Positions 55,345 through 64,000 of a stretch of DNA of 64,000 nt are shown here, piece by piece; the first letter of the stretch is position 1, and each line of letters opens with the position of its first letter. The notes below the pieces were generated by a model, which was not told where the DNA came from, searched no databases, and was given only the letters and a program-made list of their open reading frames with translations. Origin of the DNA: Ophiobolus disseminans (taxonomy: Eukaryota > Ascomycota > Dothideomycetes > Pleosporales > Phaeosphaeriaceae); the NCBI GenBank assembly GCA_010093685.1, contig MU006218.1, positions 221,766 to 285,765 on the forward strand. The letters run 5' to 3'. The translations under genes and the position numbers were made by a program.

Positions 55345-55590
55345 CTAGAGTTCTGCCTGGTCACCCTGATGAAGTAACCTCCACGCCATCTCCGCAGCGC
55401 CTCTTGCGGCAACGTACTCGGTTCCCTCGTTCAGCACCTCTAGTTCAGATCCCATACCTTTGACTTCTTTCTACATTGCTTCCACCACCTCCTCGCGCAC
55501 ATTGTCCCCCGTGATGATCACTGTCACCTTCACTGGCCGTCCGAAGCTATCGTAAATGGCTCGAAAGAACTGATATGCCACCCCTGAGAG
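55345..55590 (-). pseudogene. C-terminal relic of an actin-like ATPase (Hsp70-like) gene
   Basis: A single minus-strand frame reads AYQFFRAIYDSFGRPVKVTV, IITGDNVREEVVEAM, TAG (55471-55473), then KGMGSELEVLNEGTEYVAAR and GAAEMAWRLL, ending at TAG 55345-55347. The GAAE-AW tail after an (A/V)AARG turn resembles the end of fungal Hsp70-like/actin-fold ATPase proteins. No upstream part of such a gene is found before 55590, so it is a fragment. The family assignment is tentative; the fragmentary nature is evident. Confidence 0.45.
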
Positions 55591-55692
55591 ATCGCCTTTT
55601 GTGTAACGACAAACTCGACAACAAGACTCCAAAGGCTTTACCGACTCCTGAACAGCCTCACGGCGCTTTCACATATACAACAAAGACAAAAA

Positions 55693-56303
55693 ATGGCCTC
55701 AAGTCTAGGCAGCCTTTTCCTTGCTGCCCTGGCACTGGCCACTCCGTCTACTGCGCTTGCTATCCTGAAGGCATGCGCCCTCACATGTGCCGCACCGGTA
55801 CCTAGGTAACAGCAGATACCCCAACCGCGAGGCCGTCATCAAAGCATTCCACGATTTCTGCGACGAAACCGAAATACAAGGCGCGCTCGACAAGGACTTA
55901 GGCTTCATCGCACGCACATACCACAAGGACACTCCCGAGCAAATCGAAGTCGCCATGGAATACATGCCAGGTCTAAACATGTAAGGTCCTGACTCCTCCT
56001 CGCCCTTCATTCCTCTTACATCTTCACCAACTAACACCTCATAGAACCCACGACAGACACGCCTGCGTCGCGCAAATGTACATCATCACCGACTCCTGCG
56101 ACACGACCTCCAACCACTGGAAAAGCGGCGGCTCCTGCAAAGACCGCAACGTCACATACCACTGGGCGCCCGCATGGCTACGCAGCGTACCCGCCGCGCA
56201 AGCCAAGGTTTGGGGCGGCTGCGACGCCTCGCGCAGTGGGCACTACACTATCTGGGGCGCGCACTGGGCGGGCGCCGACTTTGGAGCCGAGTATCAAGCA
56301 TAA
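55693..56303 (+). CDS. Small secreted cysteine-containing protein
   Basis: The best model is exon 1 55693-55745, exon 2 55813-55980 and exon 3 56045-56303, giving 159 residues. MASSLGSLFLAALALATP is a signal peptide. The mature part has five cysteines (HDFCDE, HACVAQ, TDSCDTT, GGSCKD, GGCDAS), an NVTYHW glycosylation site and an aromatic-rich end (GHYTIWGAHWAGADFGAEYQ). The exon 2/3 junction is well supported (branch CTAAC). The first intron is weaker and its donor may lie elsewhere, so the segment after the signal peptide is uncertain. No family is recognised. Size, signal peptide and cysteines fit an effector-like or wall-associated protein. An open segment just downstream (about 56320-56420) could be an alternative 3' exon. 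Confidence 0.6.
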
Positions 56304-56425
56304 GAGGATTAGTCCGAGTCACCGGAGCTTCGAGTATGGCGGCGGCAGTGATAAGCGTGAGTGGACGGCGAAGTTTCAGACGATTTTCCATACGTGGCCG
56401 CAGGTGGAGGATAGCATGGAGAGTG

Positions 56426-56462
<37 letters not shown>

Positions 56463-57309
56463 GGATGTTGGGTGCTATATCCACTGAGTTCTTTGACTTG
56501 TATGGTTGGGGAAGAGGGCGATGGATGGGGTTGGGAGGGATTGGGGGCTTGGAAAGCAGATGTTCGACCGGAAGATCATTACTGTATGAACATCTGTATG
56601 GAGGATGGTTAATTACATAGACACTTGTTTAGACGTCTGGGGTTCTCGAACCCGTAGATGCTCTTCGCGTTAGAGATATTAGGTAATACTAGGTAGTTTA
56701 GTTAAATATTGGTATAGAATTGCAACCACAACCAAAGAGAGTATCTATTAGCTACAAGATCAGTATTAAAATAGAAGCTGCGACATTAGAAGTCCGGGAA
56801 CCTGCGTAAATCCGGCAAAGCCATATGCTAGTCGCGCTTCGTTAGCTATAGGGGCAATTCTGCCTTAACAGACATGAACTTGAATGCAAAAAATATGTTA
56901 TATATGTGGCAGCCGTTTATGGCCTTATATAGAAGGGAAGGTCCATATTATTCGCGGTAGGCCAGCCATTCCAGCCCTAAAACAGCAGCTTATCTAGCCA
57001 AGTGCTCTTTTCCCTTCTCTCCCCACGCAGAACCCCAGCACTTTGCGATGCTTTACCCCACTCCCTATATTTGTTTACACTGCGGCCACTAGTAGGTGCT
57101 TTAGTTAGAATCTTAAAGCCGGTCCTGGCTATATTCAAACCTGGTTACCAAGTAGTAACTGAACCGACGCCTGACCCTTTGACGCATACAATCCATTCTT
57201 TTCATTGCTACATAATACAAAACACCCGAAGACAACCATATTGCCTAGTCGCAGCTAGCAGCACATATGCCCTTCATCATCCACCACAGCCACTACCTCT
57301 CAGACCTCC
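56304..57309. other. Intergenic with poly-G tract and AT-rich segment
   Basis: 56.3-56.43 kb has a protein-like open segment (FEYGGGSDKREWTAKF) that may belong to the preceding gene. After the G run, 56.6-57.0 kb is clearly AT- and TpA-rich compared with the surrounding DNA, like a decayed repeat. A region with few features leads into the VAS1 3' end. Confidence 0.4.
56428..56459. repeat. 32-base G homopolymer
   Basis: An uninterrupted run of 32 G, by far the longest homopolymer in the window. It could be a genuine G-quadruplex-prone tract or an assembly/sequencing artefact. Confidence 0.9.
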
Positions 57310-60300
57310 CTACTCCAACTTCAGGCTCTGAAACTGCTCAATGCTAGCCTGCCAATTCCGCGCCTCAGTCTCCGCATCCTTGAGCTTGCTCCTCTCGGCG
57401 TCCTTGACAACATCACTAACCTTCTCCTCCCACTCGCTGTCCATGACCTTCTTCTGGCGGGCAATGGTCTCGTTCGCCTTGCTAAGCCGCTCCTGCGCCT
57501 TAGTGATCTCCTTGTCGGGATCGATGCGGCCCTTGACGTCGAGATACGCGGTGGCGGACGAGCCGATGGTGTATACCGCGCAACCAGTCGGTGCGGGGTC
57601 CGAGGGCGAGAGGATGGAGATATCGGAGACGGTTTTGCCGGCGAGAGATTTGATGGACGGGAGTGACGTGGAGGAAGACAGGGTGGTGTGTGCGGTGTCA
57701 TCGAGGGATTGGATGTAACTCTTTGCGCCTTCCTTGATGGCGTACTCGGCTGTGAGGGAGCGCAGACCCTTGGCGGAGTCGACGAGGAGCTCGTACTCGT
57801 GCTCAGCAGCCTCGTCTTCAAACTCTTGGATGTACTGTGGAAATGACGCAACGGTGATGGAAGGAGTCTCATCGCCATCTCGTCGTGGCAAGCGTTGCCA
57901 GAGCTCCTCAGTGATAAAGGGCATGAATGGGTGAATCATGGTTAGACCGCCCTCAATAGCAGTATAAAGGGTTTGTTTGGCGCTCTCCTTCTGCTCATCG
58001 CTGCCCTCGTCGAAGATAGCTTTGCTGTTCTCGATGTAGGTATCGCAGAGAAACTATGCACATTAACACGGTGCTTACTCAATTGATCGCGAATTGCTTA
58101 CCTCGTAGAAGTACTTGTAGGCGATCTGTGTCGCAAGCGAGAATTCACGTTGATCAAGATGCTGGTTGATCTTCTTCGAGGCTGTTGTGAGCTTGTGAAG
58201 GATCCATCGCTCGGGCAGCGACTCCTTCCCTGACTTGGTGACCTTCGCGCGAGGCGTGAACTCTCCCAAGCGTCCAAGAACGTACTTTGTTGCTTGGTAG
58301 ATCTTGTTACAGAATCTCCTGTATCCGTGGATGACAGAGACTTCGAATGAGATGTCGCCTCCTCCAGTTGTGTAGCCTACAAGCGCCATGCGTAGGGCAT
58401 CAGCACCACATTCAGGAATCCCCTGAGGGAAGGACGTCTTCTGGTACTTCTCCGCAGTCTTCAGCTCCTTGGGGTCAAGATTGCCGGATTTTAGCTGCTC
58501 GTGTAATGCTTCGAGAGTGATACCGTCCATGATGTCGACGGGGTCGATGACGTTACCGAGGGACTTCGACATCTTCCTGCCTTCGGAATCACGGATGAGC
58601 GAGTGACAGTAGACCTCAGTGAATGGAACCTTCCCAGTCAAGTGTAGTGAAAGCATGACCATCCTGGCAACCCAGAAGAAGAGAATGTCCCATCCGGTCT
58701 CCAAGACAGAAGTTGGGAACAGCTTCTCCATATCGAGGGTCTTCTCTGGCCACCCGAGAGTGCTGAACGGCCATATTCCAGACGAGAACCATGTGTCAAG
58801 AACGTCCTCATCGCGCTCAAGGCTGAATTTCTTGCCAGGAAATTTCTCCTCTGCCTTCTTCTGTGCCTCTTCTTCTGTTCGTCCAGTAATCCACATCTCG
58901 TCGTCGGCCCTATCGCTTTCGCTACCCTCGAATTTCACAAAGTAGGCCGGGATTTGATGACCCCACCACAGCTGTCGCGACAGACACCAGTCTTGAATGT
59001 TGTTCATCCAGTGTTTGTAGATCTTTTCAGAGTTCGCTGGATGGATCTTGAGTTCGCCCTTCTCAACGACCTCAACAGCCGACTTAGCCAAACCCTCCAT
59101 TCTCATCCACCACTGAGGCTTCATGATAGGCTCGATGACATCGCCCGACCTTGAGCAGATGGGGACCTTCATCGGGTTATCTTCCTTCTTGACGAACAGG
59201 CCCTTCTCTTCCAGCGCAGTAACAATGCTGTAACGGACATCGAACCGCTTCTGGCCTTCAAAGCTGCCAGTATTCTCGTTCATGGTGCCGTTGTCGTTGA
59301 GGATGTTGATGAAACTTAGATTGTGCTTCTTCCCTAAGTTGAAATCGTTGGGGTCGTGTGCTGGTGTCAGTTTTACAGCACCAGTACCGAACTCAGGATC
59401 AACATAGTCATCGGCGACAATGGGTAACAGACGATCGATGAAGGGATGTCTGGCACTCTTTCCGACGACGTCCTTGTATCGCTCGTCTTTAGGGTGAACA
59501 GCGATACCTGAGTCACCCAACATGGTCTCCGGACGCGTAGTAGCGACCTCAATAAACTTATCTGTACCTTCGATGGGATACTTGAAGTGTGTCAGAACAC
59601 CAAACTCAACCTTTCGCTCGTAGCCAGGGACGGACAAGACGGTACGGCCGGTAAGCTCCTTGTTGTCGACTTCGAGAGCTGAAAGGGCAGTGTTGAGCTG
59701 GACACACCAGTTGACAAGGCGGTTCGAACGGTAGATCAGGCCATCCTCATGCATCTTGACGAAAGTCTCGGTGACGGCAACTTTCCGCTTCTCGTCCATG
59801 GTAAAGGCTTCGCGCGTCCAATCGAACGAGCCACCCATGCGCTTCAGAGTGTATGTCAGGCTCTGGTGATACTCGGTCTTCCACTCCATCGTGCGCTCGA
59901 CAAACTTCTGTCGGCCGAGGTCGTGCCTGGTCTTGTTCTCCCGTCTCTTGAGCATCTTCTCGACAACACTCTGGGTGGCGATACCAGCATGATCGCAGCC
60001 AGGCAGATATAGTGTGGTGAAACCGCGCATGCGGTGCCATCGAATGAGTACGTCTTGTAGTGAGGTGGCAAGCGCGTGTCCGCAGTGGAGCTTGCCGGTG
60101 ACGTTCGGGGGAGGGATGGGGATGACGAATGAGCCAGCTTCCTTAACGTTGCCGTTGGGCATCTCAGGCTTGAAGAAGCCCTCCTTGTCCCACCAGTCAT
60201 CTGGGTTGGATTAGTACACGTTGATTGGACGTGTTGCGGAACACTCACACCATGCCGACTCGACGACTTTGGGGATGTATGCTTTGGTGAAGGGTCCATC

Positions 60301-60873
60301 TAGGCTCTGCATGCGCTTCTTCTCTCCCTTGGGTGTCTCCTCGACATACTCTGGTAATTGCTCTTCATCCTTGCCCTTCTTTTTCTTCTCCTTGGGAGCC
60401 CCTCCTTCCTTTGCAGCGCCAGGAGCACCGCCTGAGGACTGAGCTGCCTTTTTCGCCTTGAACTTCGCATCTTTCTCGGCCTTTTTCCGCTCCTTCTCGA
60501 GCTCCTTGGCCGACTTCTCCTTCTGCTCTACGCCCTTCTCGTTCTCACGACCGGGCGCAGACTGGCCGATGCCGTCAGCATTGGCGGCGTCGAGGAGGTC
60601 TTTCTTGACGTCGGCGCTCGGAGCGGGCGGCGGTGCTGAGGTCGGGCCTGTCTTCTCGCCGGTGGGGTTGTGTGAGCTCGCGTTGAGGGCCATGGTTGGG
60701 GTGGTGTAGTGGGCTGCGAGCACGCGCTCAGCGTTGAGGAAGTGGTGGGGTTGTGGTCGCAATTGCAGCGTGTGTAGCGCAGTCGGGTGCAGGCGACAAA
60801 ATGGGCGCGTCAGTGGGTATCTCAGGTATCGTCTGCAAGCAGCAGCGCGAAATGCAGGTGCGCGGGGCGGCAT
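57310..60873 (-). CDS. VAS1: Valyl-tRNA synthetase, apparent dual cytosolic/mitochondrial forms
   Basis: The class I synthetase charges tRNA-Val. Exons 60873-60249, 60200-58102 and 58053-57310 (introns 48 and 48 bp, branch TACTAAT in the first) give 1155 residues from ATG 60873 or 1095 from ATG 60693. The catalytic HIGH variant is in PNVTGKLHCGHAL and the KMSKS loop in RKMSKSLGNVIDPVDIMDG. The editing domain has FIEVATTRPETMLGDSGIAV. The anticodon-binding domain includes MIHPFMPFITEELWQRLP, and a C-terminal coiled coil (ETIARQKKVMDSEWEEK) ends the protein. The 60 residues between the two ATGs are Arg/Ala-rich and nearly free of acid (PRAPAFRAAACRRYLRYP), as in mitochondrial presequences. Yeast VAS1 also uses two starts. 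A Lys-rich region (KKAEKDAKFKAKKAA) follows the second Met. Confidence 0.94.
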
Positions 60874-61574
60874 ATGAATGGGCTGCGAAAAAGTCCAGTC
60901 ATTCGGAGCTTGACTCAAGCCAAGCCCCTCCATACGCTGCACATCTCCCCGCAACACCAAGCATCCGAGCGTCTGCACATCACGACTCATTATTCGTTTG
61001 ACTCCAAACGATAGTATGCACACAAATTCACGCATGACGTAGGGGGAGCCATATCGCTGCAGCGTGAAAAGCAATTCGACTGTCACGATAGGAGCTTACC
61101 GTGATACTTTCGGGCATGCCCGTTCGATGTCTTCAATGTCAATCATAGTGACGGATGGAGCCTCGGGCAGCTCCGCTTTGCGGTATCAGTGGAAACAACA
61201 TTCACCGAAGCCCAGTAACTATCATTCGCCACATGTGGAGCGTGATTGAAGACAGCAGCAATGAATTGGAATCGTGTATTGAGCGTCCCACCAACGCCTT
61301 GCAATGCGTGTGACTTGTCCCTACAGAAAGGCTGTGTATGATACTGCTCCAACAGCCGTCCGACCGTGTAGTGGTTATACAAAAGAAGCCAAAAACCATC
61401 ATTCATTGCTAAACTTTTGCCTCCTGGTGTATGAGCTAGAGTGGTAAGAGATGGGATGTGAAGATGGATAACTCCTTGGTTGGAGTGTCATAAACGCGAA
61501 GCTGATGGGGTGGTTTCGTTGTTTGTGTATTCATGCCATTAACTCGACGTCTAGGTACTGGGAAAGGGTATCAA
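60874..61574. other. Intergenic, VAS1 promoter side and CK2 3' flank
   Basis: No gene supported. The upstream frame of VAS1 stays open to about 61086 without a better start. 61.1-61.5 kb has no features. Confidence 0.5.
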
Positions 61575-62804
61575 TCATGTCGCGCTGCCGCTGTTTTGCT
61601 GCGCTGCTTGCCGCACGGGAGCGAAGTACGGATGTGCCATTGCTTCTTGCGCTGTGAGACGATCCTAGCGATTGTTAGACCATGACTGTATTATGACTGT
61701 ACTATGACTGTAGAGAGCTCACCTGATGATCATATCGGAGCAGCTTATCGAGGAAATCAATGGCGTCGTTGCTGACGAACCGCTGGTTTTCCGCGTTGAT
61801 GAACGAGTGCCAAGGCTTCTTTGGATATCGGCTGAGTATGTCGTCATACTGGGCATCTAGCTCAATATCGTATTTGTCGAGGTAGTCGAACAAGTCTTCC
61901 GTCCCCAAAACCTTTGCGATTTTGACGAGCTGGTCCGAGTTGCTGTTGCCATGGAAAAATGGTTCTCTCCTAAATATCATCGATGCAAACATGGCGCCCA
62001 GCGACCACATGTCGAGCGAGTAGTCGTACTCCTGGAAGTCGACGAGCAATTCCGGGCCCTTGAAGTAGCGTGAGGCCACGCGAACGTTATACTCGGTACC
62101 GGCGTGGTAGAACTCGGCAAGACCCCAATCAATTAACCGCAGCTGTCGCTTGTTAGCACGTCGCTGCATGCGGTCTTTCAGAGGACCCACTTTTCGCTTC
62201 TCATGGTCGATCATAACGTTGTGAGGCTTGACGTCGCGGTGCATGATGCCCTTGCTGTGGCAGTAGTCCAGGGCCTTGAGGAGTTCAAATATGTAGTAGC
62301 GCACATCGTAGTCCTGGAACTTTGGGTACAGACTCCGGAAGTCGGTGTTGTTGACATACTCGAAGATCAACGACGGTGTTTTGCTCTGTATTGATGCGCG
62401 TTAGCATTAGCCGCAAGCACACGACGGCGGGCGAGACGATGTACCCAGTCTCCTATCCAGTCGGAACCATCACTGACCTGGTTGTCGCGCACTACGTCGA
62501 GCAGCGAGACGATGTTGGGGCCGCCGGACAGATTTTGCAGGATCTTAATTTCGCGCTTTATCTTCTTCTTCTTGACGGGCTTGAGCACTTTGATGACGCA
62601 TTTCTGGTAATTGACGACGTTGATGCCCTCGAAGACTTCCGAGTATTTCCCGCGCCCGATCTTGCGGACGACCTCGTAGTTCTCCAGAACGCCCCAGGAG
62701 ATGTTGACCGAGTCGTAGTCCCAGTAGGAGCGGGGCATGTTCGCATTGACATCGGGGTAAACACGTGCCACGCTGGTCGCGCCAGTCGTGTTGTTCAGCG
62801 CCAT
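61575..62804 (-). CDS. CKA1: Casein kinase II catalytic subunit alpha
   Basis: This is a constitutive acidophilic Ser/Thr kinase of nucleus and cytosol. Exons 62804-62478, 62385-61723 and 61664-61575 (introns 92 and 58 bp) give 359 residues. RVYPDVNANMPRSYWDYDSV is the conserved N-terminus. The glycine loop is IGRGKYSEVFEG; CVIKVLKPVKKKKIKREIKI holds the ATP lysine and the basic cluster; HRDVKPHNVMID is the catalytic loop; DWGLAEFYH is the CK2-specific DWG; ASRYFKGPELLVD is the activation segment. The small last exon encodes DRLTAQEAMAHPYFAPVRQ. The frame stays open upstream to about 63200, including a hydrophobic ALGVLAGLAFLLLRP stretch, but has no ATG there. The second intron contains three ACAGTCAT(A/G) copies. 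Confidence 0.95.
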
Positions 62805-63272
62805 GCTGGGCGAAAGAATGTCCTGGGCAGGCGGCGGCGTGCCAGCGACAGTCGGGGGCGCAGAGGGGCTGGTGGTTGCTGTGGGCGGGTCGAGTGGTGG
62901 GGTGGAGGAGCGGAGGTGAGCGGGACGGAGAAGGAGGAAAGCAAGGCCAGCAAGCACGCCGAGGGCAGCTGCCTTATTCCAGGCGACGCGCGTGAAGAGT
63001 CCTCCGCGAACCTTGTGACGACGGGGGCGCAGTGCTGCTAGAGCCGGCTGCGTGTTGCTGGTGGGCGGCGGGGGTGCTTTGCTGCCGAGAGGAAGCTCCG
63101 CGTCGTTGTGCAGGCTGCTTGTGGCTGTACGCACGCTTTTAGCGATGCACGTGACGGCAGTCAAGCCTCCAACGCGCCCGAGGCTTGTGACAGCCCTCAC
63201 TCACCACCAAATTTTGCGTCCCGTCTTCGAAGCTCGCCGATTTGCGCTGCGGATGTTGCGGTCATATCGAAA
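62805..63272. promoter_or_regulatory. Divergent promoter CKA1 / RPP1
   Basis: About 470 bp lie between the two divergent ATGs. There is no TATA box. A minus-strand ATG at about 63264 starts a 21-codon frame ending at a GTGAGT donor-like site, so the CK2 mRNA may have an upstream non-coding or alternative exon here. Confidence 0.45.
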
Positions 63273-64000
63273 ATGTTTTACGACCTGAACGTACCCTGGA
63301 CGAGTGCGACGAAGGAACTGCAGCGGACGGTTGCGTTTCTCGACGAATGTGAGTGCAAATGCTCGCCCTTGCGTGGGGAACCAGTGACTGACGCGGTGCA
63401 GTAGGATTCGACGTGATTGCCCTCACACACACCTTCTCAGGGAAGCTGCCTGCCGATCTGGTACGTGGGGAAGGAGCCACTCTGAGTTTCAGTCCGCTAT
63501 ATATCTTGCGACATGCGATTCAAGAGCCGCTCCGCTTGCGCCTGCCTTAGGGTCATGGCAATCGCTAACTAGACCTTCACAGACGTCACCCGTCACCGAC
63601 GCCCTTCCATTCCCCAAGCCGCCGCGCCTGCGCATCCTCAAACGATGCAACATCTTCCTCACCGACGCCGCCTCCAACTTCCGCATACCCCAACTGCAGC
63701 AGCTATACGACATTGTCGCTGCACGCCCGAGCGACGAGCGCACACTGCAGCAAGCATGCCAGAGCCTCGACGTCGACATCATCTCAATTGACCTGAGCCG
63801 GAAATTTGAGACCTACTTCAAGTTTCCCATGCTGGGCGCAGCCATAGCGCGGGGCATCAAGATTGAGCTCTGTTACAGCCAGGGCATCCTTTCGAGCGAC
63901 CCCAGTGCGAAGCGCCAGCTAATCACCAATGCGACACAGCTCATCCGCGTCACGCGAGGCCGAGGCCTGATATTCAGCTCAGAAGCGAAGAGCGTCTTGG
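63273..64000 (+). CDS. RPP1: RNase P/MRP subunit Rpp30 family (Rpp1), 3' truncated by window
   Basis: The protein is a subunit of RNase P and RNase MRP (tRNA 5'-end and rRNA processing), with a PHP/TIM-barrel-like fold. Exons 63273-63348, 63402-63460 and 63583-end (introns 53 and 122 bp) encode MFYDLNVPW, LGFDVIALTHTFSGKLP, PPRLRILKRCNIFLTDAA, VDIISIDLSRKFETYFKFP and the signature ARGIKIELCYSQGIL. RQLITNATQLIRVTRGRGLIFSSEA follows, where the window ends in frame. About 180 residues are present of roughly 280-330 expected. It is divergent from CKA1. Confidence 0.9.

Noticed and set aside
56630..56720. Minus-strand GGGTTCGAGAACCCC resembling a tRNA T-arm/B box
   Set aside because: No matching acceptor stem, D-arm or anticodon arm can be folded at the right distance; it is a simple palindrome in AT-rich DNA.
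1..64000. CRISPR array, rRNA, IS element or integrated virus
   Set aside because: No spaced direct repeats, rRNA-like sequence, transposase or viral polymerase/capsid motifs were seen; the gene content is eukaryotic fungal throughout.

Overview
The window is nuclear DNA of a filamentous ascomycete, most probably a Dothideomycete. Nearly every gene is split by short GT-AG introns, mostly 38-140 bp, many with a CTAAC/CTGAC branch site. The housekeeping set (PEX6, symplekin/PTA1, COA3, MIR1, MDE1, VAS1, CK2 alpha, RPP1) is fungal. The lineage-typical families (LPxELRN F-box-like proteins, a PTH11-like rhodopsin-domain protein, Zn2Cys6 factors, a beta-lactamase-like protein) fit this group. I see no plasmid, phage, CRISPR, rRNA or convincing tRNA.

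Layout. 0-5.6 kb is a decayed accessory stretch. It holds a broken fructosamine-kinase gene (minus strand) and three related LPxELRN genes (plus strand), of which two are clear pseudogenes and one is probably disrupted. 5.7-10.5 kb is a Zn2Cys6 regulator plus a 14-TM-type MFS exporter on the same strand; the two promoters share a 17-bp CGG-type element. 12.5-17.1 kb holds two intact LPxELRN paralogues and the FAN1 nuclease. 18.1-19.6 kb is a rhodopsin-like membrane protein, 21.4-23.5 kb a protein with 15-residue FAPEPIETT repeats, and 27.7-28.5 kb a GPI-type secreted protein. 29.1-33.5 kb is PEX6, and 34.0-36.4 kb a large repetitive secreted protein.

From 38 kb the window is mostly conserved metabolism and RNA biology: the mitochondrial phosphate carrier MIR1, a DUF3602 (GRGGAGN) protein, methylthioribulose-1-phosphate dehydratase, a small membrane protein, a beta-lactamase-like protein, symplekin/PTA1 divergent from COA3, a broken F-box/ankyrin gene, a steryl-ester-hydrolase-like lipase, a GFA/CENP-V protein, a small cysteine-containing secreted protein next to a 32-G run, and a relic of an actin-like-ATPase (Hsp70-like) gene. 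The right end holds valyl-tRNA synthetase with an apparent mitochondrial presequence between two in-frame starts, CK2 alpha, and the divergent RNase P subunit RPP1, which runs off the edge.

The genes do not form one pathway. The clearest functional unit is the regulator/exporter pair at 5.7-10.8 kb. No PKS, NRPS or terpene synthase was seen, so this is not a recognisable secondary-metabolite cluster. Exon boundaries were read by eye from splice signals and reading-frame continuity. Summed exons divide by three in every intact complete model, but none is confirmed by transcripts.
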